Assembly: GCA_036927565.1 (NCBI GenBank)
Contig: JAYESD010000007.1
Location: 2,749,644 to 2,813,643, forward strand
Source: Tuctoria greenei
Taxonomy: Eukaryota > Streptophyta > Magnoliopsida > Poales > Poaceae
Reading direction: 5' to 3'
Length of the DNA: 64,000 nucleotides
A program made the translations under genes and the position numbers. The notes below the pieces were generated by a model, which was not told the DNA's origin, made no database searches, and saw only the letters and a list, made by a program, of their open reading frames with translations. Position 1 is the first letter of the stretch, and each line of letters starts with the position of its first letter. Of the stretch, positions 11,290 through 22,194 are shown piece by piece.

Positions 11290-13730
11290 AAAACTTACGG
11301 AGGTGCTCGATGTTGCAAGGATTGGGGAGCGGAGTCCCATCCCAAGTTGCCAAGCGAATGCATCCAGACCGGGATACTTTGATCACTCAGAAGGGACCTT
11401 CCTAGCTGGGGGAAAGTTTATTCATACCTTCATGAGTTAATATTTTCTGCAGCACTAGATCACCTTCTTCAAGCTGTCGGTTGTGCATATGCCTTTGATG
11501 ATAGGTTGGAGCACTTGGCGGTAGCGAGCATTCTAAACAGCTGCTTGGCACCTTCCCTCGTCGATGAGGTCAAGGTCTTCACGCTGGAGCTGGTACTGTG
11601 TGGCTTCATCGAAGGTCCGGACCCGAAGGGACCCCATGGTGATCTCTGGAGGGAGGACTGCTTCAGCTCCATACACCAGGAAGAAGGGTGTCTCCCCAGT
11701 AGATCAGTTAGGTGTTGTCCTGTTTGCCCACAATGTGGACGAAAGCTCTTCAATCTAGTTGGTTCCATGCTTTTTTAGGCGCTCGTATGTGCGCGTCTTG
11801 AGTCCTTTTAGGATTTCTGCATTTGCTCTCTCGGCTTGGCCATTCCTTGTTGGGTGAGCTAATGAGGCATAGCTAAGTTGAATGCCGAGGTCTTCACAAT
11901 ATTCTTAAAATGCAACACTTGTAAATTGAGTTCCGTCGTCAGTTATGACTTTGTTTAGAACTCCAAATTTGTATATTATAGACTTCAAGAACTTGATTGT
12001 TGATTGCTTGTTAATTGTCAGAACTGGAGTTGCTTCCGGCCACTTGGTGAACTTATCGATGGCGACATACATGAACCTGTAACCTCCGACGGATTTTGGG
12101 AATCGTCCCAAGATGTCCATGCCCCACAAAGTGAATGGCCATGTAGGAGGTATCATTTGTAATGATTGAGCCAGTGTGTTAATCTGTTTTGCGTGGAACT
12201 GGCATGCTTCACATTTTTTTCACTAGCTCAACTGCATCCTGAAGTGCTGTAGGCCAGTAAAAGCCATGCCGGAATGCTTTACCAACCAACGTACGGGAAG
12301 ATGCATGGTTTCCACACTCGCCTCCATGGATTTCCGCGAGAAGTTCACGACCTTCTTCCCTTGTAATGCATCACATTAGGACACTGTTGGCACCACGCTG
12401 GTAGAGATCCCCTTCTACCAGTGTGTATCTTTTAGCCAACCTGACGATCCAATCAGCATATACATCGTCTTCAGGAAGGATGTTATCTTTCAAGTAGCTC
12501 CGGATCTCCGAGATTCATGCATCAGAGCTAACTTGAGCTTCTGAGTCTTGCGTGTTGGGTTGCTCGGAGCTTCCAACAGCACCTACGACCCTTGGTGGGC
12601 GTCATGGTAACAGGGCCACCGGGACTGCTAGCTTCGAGGTGCTGGTCTCGCCCCCTTCGCTCTGTTCGGCAGTCTGAGCTGTTGGTCTTGATAACCTCCG
12701 AACAAAGATTCTGTTAGGAGCCGGAGCTTCGGTTGAAGCCTTTGTCGAGAGTTCGCCAGCTTCAACATTGTGAAGACGCTGAACATGGTGGAGATCCAAG
12801 ACTTTGAAGTCCTTCTGGAGCCAGTGGACTTCAAGGAGATAAGCAGCTAGTTGGGGATTGTTACAGCAACATTCACCTTTGATTTGTTTGATAATGGGAT
12901 GTGAATCACCCTTCACCAACAGCTGTTTGACGCCATAGGATAGTGCCACCTTGAGTCCGTAGATGAGAGCTTCATACTCCGCCATGTTGTTGTTTGCCTT
13001 GAAGTCAAGGTGAACCATGTATTTGACCTTCTCCCCGGTCGGAGCGAGAAGAAGAATTCCATCTCCGGCCCCCTGCTTCTGCATGAAGCCATCGAAGTAG
13101 AGAGTCCAGTGAGGCTCAATGAATACCGTAATCTTAAGTTCCGGTTTCTACTCACTAGGGCCCCCAGGATTTGATGGAGAGGGAGTCCACTCCGCCACAA
13201 AGTCAGCCAGAGCCTGACTCTTGATTGCTTGTCGTGGCACGAATTCAAGATCGAACTCGCCCAACTCTGCTGCCCATTTTGCAATGTTCCTAGTAGAGTT
13301 AGGGTTATTCAAAATAGCACGCGGTGGATAAGAAGTTACCACTGATATTTTGTGGGCTTGGAAGTAGTGATGAAGCTTCGTGGAGGCAATAAGAATTGCA
13401 TAAAGTAGCTTATGCACCTCAATGTATCTGGTCTTGGCATCGTGGAGTACTTCGCCGATGAAGTACACCGGGCACTAGACGGTTTGGACCATCTCGAAGG
13501 GGCCCGAAGCTTCCTCTCCATCGACCCGAACCCTCCCAGAGGGGTCTGAGCCTTCTTGTTGAGCTTCCTGGACCCTCCCGGAGGGGTACGGATCCTCTTC
13601 CTGTCCAACTCGAACCTTCTCTGATGGGACCAAATCTTCTTGAACAGCCGTTAAAACTCCCTCAGATGAGAGAGGTTGATCTTCTAGCACTCTGTCTTGA
13701 AGATCCATGTCTGGGGTATGGGACCCAGAC
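11290..13730 (-). pseudogene. pol of inner Tat element: RNase H, integrase and C-terminus
   Basis: Minus-strand pieces read in order as follows. The RNase H front half is at 13148-13468 (VYFIGEVLHDAKTRY, LADFVAEWT) and its back half at 12602-13084 (DFKANNNMAEYEALIYGL, LVKGDSHPIIKQI). A linker follows, then the integrase zinc-binding region (about 12180-12390), the catalytic core at 11905-12156 (WGMDILGRF, DKFTKWPEA, VITDDGTQF) and the C-terminus down to about 11290 (KLSPSWEGPF, WDGTPLPNP). A TAA breaks the core after TSVAF, and the frame shifts near 13145, so the protein is dead. Confidence 0.82.
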
Positions 13731-13825
13731 TCACCTTCGGGTAGCTCCGGACCCTCGAGGGGGGGGTCTAGGCTCCCGAACTGGATGTGGCTCCAGTCTT
13801 TCCGCGACCATGAACATGCTAACAA
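13475..13825 (-). other. Linker inside RNase H with palindromic GACCCTCCCGGAGGGGTC motifs
   Basis: Between the RNase H beginning (about 13850) and VYFIGEVL (about 13460), the inner element has an extra linker of roughly 115 residues. Its DNA holds about five copies of a near-palindrome GACCCTCCCGGAGGGGTC (about 13497, 13525, 13571, 13613 and 13750), read on the minus strand as DPSGRV- and YPSGRV-like peptides. The outer element has the same linker at about 18450-18720, with four copies. Confidence 0.7.
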
Positions 13826-14831
13826 CTTCTATAGTTGCAGATATATAAAGCAGTAAAGGCTCACCAGGATTTGGAGCTATCAAGATTGGTAGGGTGGTGA
13901 GGAGCTGCTTCAGCTCTTGAAATGCCTTTTCTGCTTGTTTAGACCAGTGGAACAGTCCGAACTTCCTCAAGAGTTTGAAGAAGGGTAGCGCCCCCTCTGC
14001 CAGTCTGGAGATGAACCGGCTGAGCGCAGCTAGGCATCCAGCTAACTTCCGGGCATCCTTAATGCGGGCTGGGGGCCGCATATCTTCTATGACCTTGATC
14101 TTCGCCAGGTTTGGCTCAATGCCTCGTTGAGTCACCAAGAAACCTAGAAGTTTCCTGGAGCTAACCCCAAAGACACACTTGTCCGGGTTCAGCTTAGTGC
14201 GCGTGTTGCACAACTTGTCGAAGACGGCTTGCAAGTTATCAAGGAGTGACTCCTTGTTCTTGACCTTCACGACGATGTCATCGACGTAAACCTCCACCAA
14301 GTCTCTGATTAGCTCTCCAAATGTTTTGTACATAGCTCGCATAAAGGTTGAAGCACCATTTTTGAGACCAAAGGGCATGGTAGTATAACAATATAATCCA
14401 TCTACTGTTAAGAAAGCAGTATGCTCTTCATCTTCCTTAGACATTTGGATTTGATGATATCCATAATATGCATCTAAGAAACACAATAGCTCGCACCCAG
14501 AGGTGGAGTCCACTATATGGTCTATCCTAGGTAGTGGAAATGGATCTTTTGGACATGCCTTATTTAAGGTGGTGTAGTCGATACACATCCGAAGCTTCCC
14601 GCTAGCCTTGGGCACCACAACTATATTTGCCAGCCATTTTGGATGATAAACCTCCCAAATGAAACCAGCTTTGAGCAACCTCTTGATCCCCTGTCGGATG
14701 AAGTTTTGCCGCTCGATTGATTGCTTCCAGGGCTTTTGGTGTACAAGTCGTGCGTCGGGATAGATCTTCAGGTTGTGCTCAATAACCTCCCTCGAGATCC
14801 CAAACATTTGTGACGATTGGCAAGCAAACAC
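13731..14831 (-). pseudogene. Reverse transcriptase domain of inner Tat element (366-codon open frame)
   Basis: This is the longest surviving piece of pol. It contains the Ty3 RT signatures in order: IWEVYHPKWLANIVVVPKAS and MCIDYTTLNKACPKDPFPLP (residues about 60-110), FLDAYYGYHQI, TMPFGLKNGASTF, and the catalytic YVDDIVVK at about residue 190. The thumb and connection follow (DKCVFGVSSRKLLGFLV), then the start of RNase H (PLLLYISATIEVVSMFMVAER). The core is free of stops although the upstream protease and downstream RNase H are broken. It would normally be part of a gag-pol polyprotein, so it is not expected to be expressed alone. Confidence 0.85.
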
Positions 14832-15546
14832 GTAAACATTCGCTCGGAGGAAAGTGATGAGTGCAAGTTCCTATTTGTTGTTTAGACCCTTGATATACGG
14901 GTGGTTTGAGCAGCATCAGAACCGATTAGGACGACTTTGATGGGAACGTCGGTGTCGCCGCTTGGTTGCACACATGGTGCAGAGGTTGAGCGTCGATGAC
15001 GAGAGCTCGAGGGTTTCGGAGCTTGCTCCCTTCTGGATGCTTCCTCCTATGCTGTAGCGGGCGCTTGGAGTTCTTCCAGTGTAGTATTCCTGCAGTGCGA
15101 TCCCCGCGGATCTGAAGAACGCCCGAAGGTGTTGGCATCTTCAACACCAAGTAGCCATAGTGGGCGGCGGCCATGAACCTATACAAAGCAGGCCTGCCCA
15201 ATATGGCGTTAAATGGTAGACTGATCGGCACCACGTCGAAGACCAGTTTCTCAATTCTATAATTCTCTCAAGTCCCGAAGGTCACTAGGAGTGTAATGGA
15301 GCCGAGAGGGTTAATGGTTCCTGTACCTACGCCAGAAAAAGGTCGAGAGGGGCGAAGGTCCGAAGGTCGGAGTTGGAGCTTGACGAAGGCTTCAAAGCTT
15401 ATGAGGTTTAGCCCTGCACCTCCTTCCACCATTACATGGTGGAGTTGAACATTGTTAATGGTCGGAGACACCATCAACGAGAGTTGGCTAGCTCCGATCA
15501 TGTTATGAGGGTAGTCTGAAGCATCGAAAATGATTGGAGTGTCCAT
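14832..15546 (-). pseudogene. Protease region of inner Tat element
   Basis: The frame at 15268-15546 reads IIFDASDYPHNM, then VMVEGGAGLNLIS, which sits at the retroviral-type aspartic protease active site. Family members usually have DGG or DSG here, so this copy has Glu in place of the catalytic Asp. A second frame (14926-15234) continues with LPFNAILGRPALY, the second conserved protease block. Stops at 15547 and 15268 and frame changes interrupt the polyprotein. Confidence 0.75.
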
Positions 15547-16889
15547 CTACTTCCGATGAGGCTCCACCTTGGCAGTAGGAGCTGCAGCAGCCATGTCCTG
15601 CCACATTGTCTTGAGGATGCGGTGAGAGGTGATGTCCCAAGAACCACCATAAATGGTGTTTAGGGTGTTCCGACATTCATTGTCGGAAACGTCGGAATCA
15701 TCGTCGACGGTATTGTAGACAGCCTTCAGAACCTTCTTTGGGTCCTGAAAGCCTAGCTCCTCTTCAGCCGAGCTTCGTCGACTTTTTGTTTTCCTTCCCA
15801 CTGGCAGAAAGGAGCTTCTTCTTGGTGCTTGTTGTAGCGCTCGACAAGGTTCCAGACCTCTGGGCATTCTTCCAGACTGTGCTTGTCCGTCTTGTGGATC
15901 GAATACCACACTTTGGAGCTGCTACCATCTTCTGACGAAGGACGAGGTCGTTTTTCAGGGTGTGGCTCCCGACCACCTAGAGTTGCAGCAGCCGCAGCAG
16001 TAGGTGTGCCGACCGACGACTTCTTTTTGCCGTTGGACTTCTTTTTCTTTTTGCCCCCTCCGGAAGTAGTTGCTTCATTCTTATAGGATTTCTTGTTTGC
16101 CCCCGGAGGTGGTTTGGAGTGCATCTCACGTCCCTCCACAGCTTTAGCACATTTATCTGCTAAACTGAAGAGTTCCATGACGTTGGTGACTTCTTTGGTC
16201 GCCATCTTCTCCAACATCTTCTTGTCTCGAATACCCTGTCTGAATGCAACGATAAAAGAAGCGTTCCAGATTGAGGGGATGATATTGCGTACCTGAGAAA
16301 ACTGCTGGATAAAGGATCGCAGCGATTCCCCTGTTGTTTGCTTCACAGCAAACAAATCTAGTTCAGTGTCGGGTCGGGTGTAAGAACTCCCGATGTTCGC
16401 AGTGAACTGTTGGCATAATTCTTTCCAACTATTGATGGAGTCGGGGAACCAGGACCTTGCAGTCCCAGTCAGAGCCACTAGGAAGTAGTTGGCCATCACG
16501 ACCTCGTTGCCCCCCGCTGCAAGTATAGCAGTGGAGTAGATTTGAAGAAACTCGGCGGGGTTGACAGTCCCGTCGAATTTCTCTGGCAAATGAGGTCGGA
16601 ACTTCTGTGGACATCCGACCATGTGTAGATTCATGGCCAGGGCAGAACAGCCTCCTCCTACTCCCTGAGGAGCAGGGCTGTCTCGAGCTTCTCGTCTCTC
16701 ACGAGCACGCTCGATATGGGCGCGGTCGTCCTGCTGCAGGTAACGGCGACCAAGTTCCGACTGCGGGTCATGAGTTGGAATCCTGGTGATGGTGTGGGTG
16801 CGTCGTGCCTCGGAAGGCAGCAAAGTCACCTGTTGGGATGTAGCACACCATCGTTGCTGTGACACGTGAGGACCAACTCTTCCAGACAT
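15547..16889 (-). pseudogene. gag of inner Tat element
   Basis: A 378-codon frame (16889 to 15753) contains the Ty3 gag capsid region (retrotransposon gag family), with LPEKFDGTVNPAEFLQIYS, ALTGTARSWF, SINSWKELCQQF, LRSFIQQFSQVRN and FRQGI. A basic Lys/Ser/Gly-rich stretch follows, then a zinc-binding-like SIHKTDKHSLEEC in which the expected first Cys is Tyr (VWYSIH). Around 15770 a frameshift moves the reading to the frame of 15909-15547, and an in-frame TAG at 15547-15549 separates it from the protease. In an active element it would form the particle core. Confidence 0.85.
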
Positions 16890-17312
16890 GGTCCTACGTC
16901 AGAATGTTGCCTGCCCCGAAGGGGGAATACCTTGGTTGTTGATGACATCGGCTGTGACTGCAACCGAATGTTGTACATCAGCGCACCACTGCTCCATCGC
17001 ACCCCGAGGTGCTTCGGGCGCTGGTGGGCGCTCCAACAGAGTTTGCGCAGCAATTAGCGCATTTCTCGGGGTTGTTGTTTGCCAATGCGGTGATCGACAC
17101 AAGTACCCCATCTTTTTGTCTAGCATTGTTTGTTGGGGCAGATGGTGGTGGTGGTGGTGGCATGACACCCGTCGGGTCAACGGCGCCCGCTAGTTGCTGC
17201 ATGTTGGAGGGATTGCCTCTAGCAGGATGTTCAACATGGTTACCGTTGGAGGATCCTGTGGCGGAGTTCACCATCTTGCGATCTCAGGAGCCCACCTACC
17301 TGGCGCGCCAAA
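16890..17312 (-). other. 5' leader and primer-binding region of inner element
   Basis: On the minus strand the bases after the 5' LTR read TTTGGCGCGCCAGGTAGG, matching in position and style the outer element's TTTGGTGTGCTAGGTAGG below 19397. This is the expected primer-binding region, but I did not assign a tRNA. The leader is antisense to several short chance frames, and no host gene is seen. Confidence 0.6.
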
Positions 17313-18156
17313 TGTCAAAGTGTATCAACGACACTTACCCCGATACTACTAACTATAGTCCGCGGAGGTTCTTGTATAGGTTTGGGCGCGTGGAGATCAG
17401 GAATAAGATGATGACGCAGGAGATTTATGTGGTTCGGGCCGCCTGAGCGTAATACCCTGCTCCACGGGGTGTGTGAATGTGTTGTATTGAGAGTTTCAGC
17501 GGTATTGGCCAGCGTATGAGCCTATGTCCCATAAGCCGTGCGGCCAATCCTTTTATATTCTAAGGACTGGTCGTTACAACATTTGCCTAGCCCGACATGT
17601 GGCCCTGGCGTATTTAATAACCTAATACACAGTCTATGAGTATTAAGTATGATTAATAGTGTGATAACATGCCTTAATGGCTGCGTTACCCCTATTAATA
17701 GTACACTGATCGTGTGTCCTTAATATAGCATTAATGACACGTAATCAAGTCTTGTAACTGCTGCTTTAATTGTCCCTTGAATGTCTGTGCTGTTGGAGAT
17801 CCGCCAGTGTACCCGTTGGTGGTGTAGGTCCGGAGGTTCCACACGCGGTAGATCTGGAGCTTCCCTTTGTAGGGAGATAGGTCCGATACATTATACATGT
17901 GGCGGCACCGGAGCTCTTCTCTGTTGGGGGTTAGGTCTAGGGTCATTATACACGTATCAATCCCGGAGCTTTCCAATATTGGGAGATTAGCTCCGATCAT
18001 ATACTACACGTGTTAGTCCTGGAGCTACCCATATGAGGAGGGCATTTCCAGTGCCGTGTGACATGTGGGGCTTGAGGAAACCTTCGACTCTGACAGGTGG
18101 AACTTTCTTGCACTTCTTGCGGCATCGTGGGGTACCCGGTATGCAGGGTACCGACA
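17313..18156 (-). repeat. 5' LTR of inner Tat element
   Basis: This 844-base LTR runs on the plus strand from TGTCAAAGTG to GGGTACCGACA, so on the minus strand it starts TGTCGGTACC and ends CTTTGACA. U3 lies at the high-coordinate end and carries the same array of about 55-base repeats as the 3' LTR (about 17822-18050), including ACACGTG and CACGTGT motifs. It is followed by GGGTC at 18157-18161. Confidence 0.93.
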
Positions 18157-18161
18157 GGGTC
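18157..18161. repeat. Target-site duplication GGGTC, right copy
   Basis: This matches 5198-5202 exactly and marks the insertion of the inner element into the RNase H region of the outer one. Confidence 0.9.
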
Positions 18162-19360
18162 CACTCTGCAAGAAAATCAGCTAGTGCCTGACTCTTGATG
18201 GCTTGCCGAGGCAGGAATTCAAGGTCAAATTTCGCTTGCTCCGCATCCCACTTGGCGATGTTTCCCGCTGAATTAGGATTATGAAGTATAGCCCACAGTG
18301 GATAAGAGGTTACCACTTAGATCTTTAAGCTTGAGAATAGAGACGGAGCTTTCTTGACGCGACTTGCGTATAGCATCTTATGCACTTCAAGATATATTCT
18401 CTTGGTGTCTTGAAGGCCCTCACTGATGAAGTAGACAGGTCCCTGGACAGTCCAGACCCTCTCGGAGGGGTCTGGTCCATCTTTTCCATCTACCCGGACC
18501 CTCCAAGAGGGGTTTAGATCTTCTACTTGAGCAGTCAGGACCCTCCCGGAGGGGTCTAACGTATCATCTTGTAGAGATAGGTCCAGAGGCCCCCGACCTT
18601 CTTCAATGTGTGGGGGATGGGACCCAAACTCGCCTTGATTTCCTCTAAGTTACTTCGGACCCTGCCGGAGGGGTCCGAGCCTTTGTGAAGGGAAACTCGG
18701 AGATGCTTTTGGCCTCTCCGAGACTAAGACCATGTTGACAACCTCTGTCGTTGCAGCGATATAAAGCAGTAAAGGTTCACTAGATTCCAAAGCTACCATG
18801 ATGGGGTAGTGTTGTGAGAGACTGCTTTAGCTCCTGGAACGCTTTGTCTTTTTCTTCATACCAGTTGAAAGGTCTGACTTTCGCAGAAACTTGAATAAGG
18901 GAAGATCCCGCTCAACCAGTTTAGAGATAAACTGACTGAGTGCGGTTGGACATCCTGTAAGCTTCTGGACATTCTTGATGCGGGCAGGAGGTCGCATCGC
19001 TTCAATGGCTTTTGTCTTCTCTGGATTTTCCTCAATTCCTTGGTGTGTTACCAGGAATCGCAGAAGCTTTCCAGAGGAAACCCCAAAGACACACTTTTCG
19101 GGATCCAACTTTGTGCACGTCATGTGCAGCTTATCGAAGACCGACTGAAGATTATCCAGCAAAGAGTCTTTGGTCATGACTTTGACGACGATGCCATCGA
19201 CATATACTTCCACTAGGTCCCGGATAAGCTCCCCAAACATTTTATGCATTGCTCACACAAAGGTTGAAAGAACATTCTTGAGGCCATAAGGCATGGCAGT
19301 GTAGCAGTTCCAGACCATCTACTCTGATAAAAGGTTGTATGTTCTTCATCTTCCTAAGCA
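18162..19360 (-). pseudogene. RT and RNase H remnant of outer Tat element
   Basis: Minus-strand frame 18827-19249 reads FGELIRDLVEVYVDGIVVKV, so the catalytic YVDD is YVDG here. KCVFGVSSGKLLRFLV and PPARIKNVQKLTGC follow, matching the inner element RT. Then come the palindromic linker (about 18450-18720) and RNase H (18162-18316, with AKWDAEQAKFDLEFLPRQ and LADFLAEWT). The loss of one catalytic Asp and several stops show it is dead. Confidence 0.8.
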
Positions 19361-19397
19361 GAAAGCCATAGGTTTGACCCCTACCTAGCACACCAAA

Positions 19398-20298
19398 TGT
19401 CAAAGTGTGCGACTGACACTTCCCTTGGTATTACTAAGAAGTAGTCCGTGAAGGTTCTTTTTTAGAAGGGGCATAACTCGAAGAACTCAGAACAGAGGTT
19501 ACACAAAGATTTTTATGTGGTCTGGGCTGCCTGAGCGTAATACCCTACTCCACGAAGTCGTGTTGTGTGCTTGAGTGTTACTAAGCCTGAGTCAGTATGC
19601 GGGTGAACGAGATGTCAGAGTTGTCTTCTACTGTGTAGTGCAGACCTTTTATATGCCAAGGTCTGGCTGTTACAGCAAGGCCGAGGCCCGACAGGTGGCC
19701 CCGGGCTATTAAGCATCCTGTACACGATCTAGGCGCTTTACGACGGTTTATTTGTGTAATAATGTGCCTTGATGACATCATTACCACGCTTGAATGCTCT
19801 CTGATCGTGCGTCATTAAGGCGGAATTAATGACGCGTTAACTAGTTCTTGTAACGGCTGATTTATAGCCACATGAATGTCCGCACCGTTGGAGATCCCGG
19901 CGTATTTCCCGTTGGAGAGGTAGGGTCCAACACGTGGCAGCTCCGGAGCAACCCTTAGCAGGGTGGCAAGTCCGGAGTTGCGGGACACGTGGCAACACGG
20001 AAGCCATCCTTAGGAAGGAAGGAGGTCCGGCGCTGCAGGACATGTGGTAGCACCGGATCTACCGTTAGGAGGGAGGCAGGTCCGGCACCACAGGACACGT
20101 GGCAGCACCAAAACCACTCTTAGGAGGGAGGCAAGTCTGGTACCGCAACACGCATGGCAACGCCGGAGCCACCGTTAGGAGGGAGGCAGGTCCGGCGCTC
20201 CGGGACACGTGACCTACGAAGATCTTCTGTCTTGAAAAGTGAAATTCAGCGCTTCTTCTTCTGGTACGCGAGGGTACCTGGTCCGCAGGGTACCAACA
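19398..20298 (-). repeat. 5' LTR of outer Tat element
   Basis: This 901-base LTR goes on the plus strand from TGTCAAAGTG to GGGTACCAACA. It resembles the inner LTR only in parts (the ends, the AGTCCG.GGAGGTTCTT and CTGAGCGTAATACCCT blocks), so the two elements belong to related but distinct families. U3 holds five repeats of about 55 bases (about 19930-20216), most with GACACGTGG. The partner LTR would lie left of the window. Confidence 0.85.
19930..20216. repeat. Five tandem repeats (about 55 bases) with G-box cores in the outer LTR U3
   Basis: Units are recognised by GG(C/A)(A/G)(A/G)GTC(C/T)GG at about 19965, 20021, 20075, 20129 and 20185, each followed by GGGACACGTGGCA-like and TTAGGAGGGAGG-like sequence. 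CACGTG is the plant G-box core. Their location upstream of the transcription start on the minus strand suits an enhancer, which is an inference. Confidence 0.75.
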
Positions 20299-21745
20299 AT
20301 ACCTTTTGTTGAGAAATCTTTACTAGTCTATTCTGTATCCTGGGAAGTTTGGATCTGCATATGAAAATCATGGTCAACATCTGATGTCAAACAGAACAGG
20401 ATCCAAACTCTTGTTTTTGAATTGAGTTGGGTGTGGTTGGTAAATAATTATGTCTGATATTAGTCGAGTTGGGTGCGGTTGGTAAATAATCAGGTCTGAG
20501 ATCAATCGAGTTAGGCGTGCTTGATAAATAATGATTTACCACTACGGTTGTTCTTTTTTTTTAGGGCACCTTTTTAACTGTTCTGACTCGCCCATACACT
20601 CTACCCTATAAATAACTAAGTCAGCAAGCTTATTGGCGATCACTGACTAAGAAGAAGTTCAAAAAACCTATCCAACTCAGAAGGCCCAAGCTTTCCTTAC
20701 CATATACCCTCATGGAGCACACACACATAGTCATCATGGAGAGGTTGAGGCAGTTTCATTTGCTTAGTGAAATAAGAACCTTTTTTTATCTACAAAAGCA
20801 TGTTCATTATGGTAATAGGAGGCACCAGGATCGAGCATTGAACTGGGAGGGCATTTGTGCCATGCTGTAGTATATAAGGTTCAAGGTTCACCGCAAGGTG
20901 CACCGGCTTCAAGACTTCTGATTGAGTGCTTTGCAAAGAGACTTCCAGCTTCACACATTGTTCATGCATGGAGCCCGAATGCATGCTCCATAACTCTAGA
21001 GCAGTTTGCTTTGAGATTTGTAGCATGCAGTGATCGGAGTCGTCCATATTAACTATCCTTCTGTTCAACACTCATGTAACTTTAGACGGAGGTTACATAA
21101 CTCTCCTCGCCTGCCCCAAAACCAAAGCACAGGGTTAAGAACCGATCCAGATTTCACATGGATGACACTGCCGCTATGTAAGAGTGGGGTAGGGGTTCAA
21201 CAGTTTTCTGGAGTAGTGTGAGAAGGTCTTTTCTACACATTCAATGTCGAGGGCCGTCTTACACCCGGCAGGTTTAATTTTTTTAGCAACTTACCTCCAC
21301 AGTGAACTGCAATCATGCCACTCCTCGAAATAGCTCATTGGTACATGTTTGTTTTACTTGTGAAGAAGGTCTGACTCATTAATCGGAAGCCAAGATCTTG
21401 TTTATGTATTTCCTTGAGTTTGATTTGACTCACAAAGAGTTATATTAAATAGTTTTTGGAAGCAAGAGTTATATTAATTAGTTAGTATGTGCTTTCTTTT
21501 TACTTGGACTGCAAATTCAAATACTATCACTGGTATTCGTTTATGGGACAAGTCAGGCCAATGCTTGGTAAACGCAATACATGCGCCATTAACATGCCAT
21601 ACAAGGTATTTGTAAGTAAATAAATCTTTTCATGAAAGAAGGGTAAGTTTCATACAATTATTGCTCATCCATGATAAAAAGGTATACTCCTCCAATCGAT
21701 GATGTAGAGCACAATAAAGGACTCCTTTCTTTGAGATCATGGTTG
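20299..21745. other. Low-information DNA, no gene recognised
   Basis: Only short frames occur. A moderately GC-containing stretch at 20820-21230 (for example a 65-codon plus frame at 20855-21052) has no motif I recognise. At 20430-20530 a phrase like GAGTTGGGTGTGGTTGGTAAATAAT repeats about three times. The left side abuts the outer LTR at 20298. Confidence 0.4.
20429..20536. repeat. Three short degenerate repeats of about 45 bases
   Basis: The phrase CGAGTTGGGTGCGGTTGGTAAATAAT recurs with changes, ending near 20451, 20490 and 20531. No function is suggested. Confidence 0.6.
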
Positions 21746-22096
21746 ATTTTTTAGATGATGGGTACATGTAAGTCTCAACTTTCCCCTCCAAGGAGGTTAT
21801 GACCAATTTCTTACAAGTGAATACAATTGCAGACACTCATAACCTATTGTCTAGAACAAGGCGACTGTAACTGGATGGCTAAGCACACGACTAAGGACCG
21901 GACTTCGTAGACCAATATTCGGCATGTTCATCCCTTCACATTTTCCGTAAGTGCACCCCAAATCCAGCGCTCATGACTTCCTTTATAGAGTACCTACATT
22001 TAGTATTGTGAAATTCGACCTGAAATTCGCTCCTATCGGGAATCAAACTCAAGAGCTGAGTAGTACTACTCAGAGTACTTAACTACTAGGCTAAAC
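21746..22096 (-). mobile_element. SINE copy (tRNA-derived type), uninterrupted
   Basis: Read on the minus strand, this 0.35 kb repeat starts near AGTTTAGCCTAGTAG, has a box B-like GAGTTTGATTCCC about 50 bases in, and ends CATCATCTAAAAAA. It matches the SINE at 38872-40696 along its length, once the 1.5 kb insertion in that copy is removed. The flanks TCAACCATGATCTCAAAG.. and TCAACGATCTGGTGAAAAG are similar but not identical, so the duplication is uncertain. Confidence 0.7.
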
Positions 22097-22194
22097 TCCT
22101 TTTCACCAGATCGTTGATAGTTATAGTAGTTTCTTCATCTCAAATTAATTATAACTCTCAGGAACTGATAGTTATAGTTCCAGCACCTCATCAC

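Larger units (their letters stand above)
5203..18156 (-). mobile_element. Inner Tat-lineage (Retand/RIRE2-like) Ty3/gypsy retrotransposon, 12.95 kb
   Basis: This is a complete-length element on the minus strand: 5' LTR 17313-18156, primer-binding region just below 17312, gag, protease, RT, RNase H and integrase (16889 down to about 11290), a spacer with tandem repeats, a plus-strand antisense ORF (about 6570-10013), a purine-rich tract and the 3' LTR 5203-6047. It is flanked by GGGTC. The large size, extra antisense ORF and gag type place it in the Tat lineage. The LTRs differ at scattered sites (the first base of the lower LTR is C instead of T), and every coding region has lesions, so the insertion is old and inactive. 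Confidence 0.93.
18162..20298 (-). mobile_element. Outer Tat element, 5' portion (5' LTR plus RT/RNase H remnant)
   Basis: This is the upstream half of the interrupted outer element. It contains a 5' LTR (19398-20298), a few tens of bases of leader, and then directly the second half of RT and the first part of RNase H. Gag, protease and the RT N-terminus are missing, because the leader is joined to RT near 19360. The element continues at 5202 downward. Confidence 0.85.

Noticed and set aside
16866..17446. Plus-strand frames of 63-145 codons near the inner Tat leader
   Set aside because: They overlap the gag start, leader and LTR of the minus-strand element; a His run comes from a (GGT)n tract.
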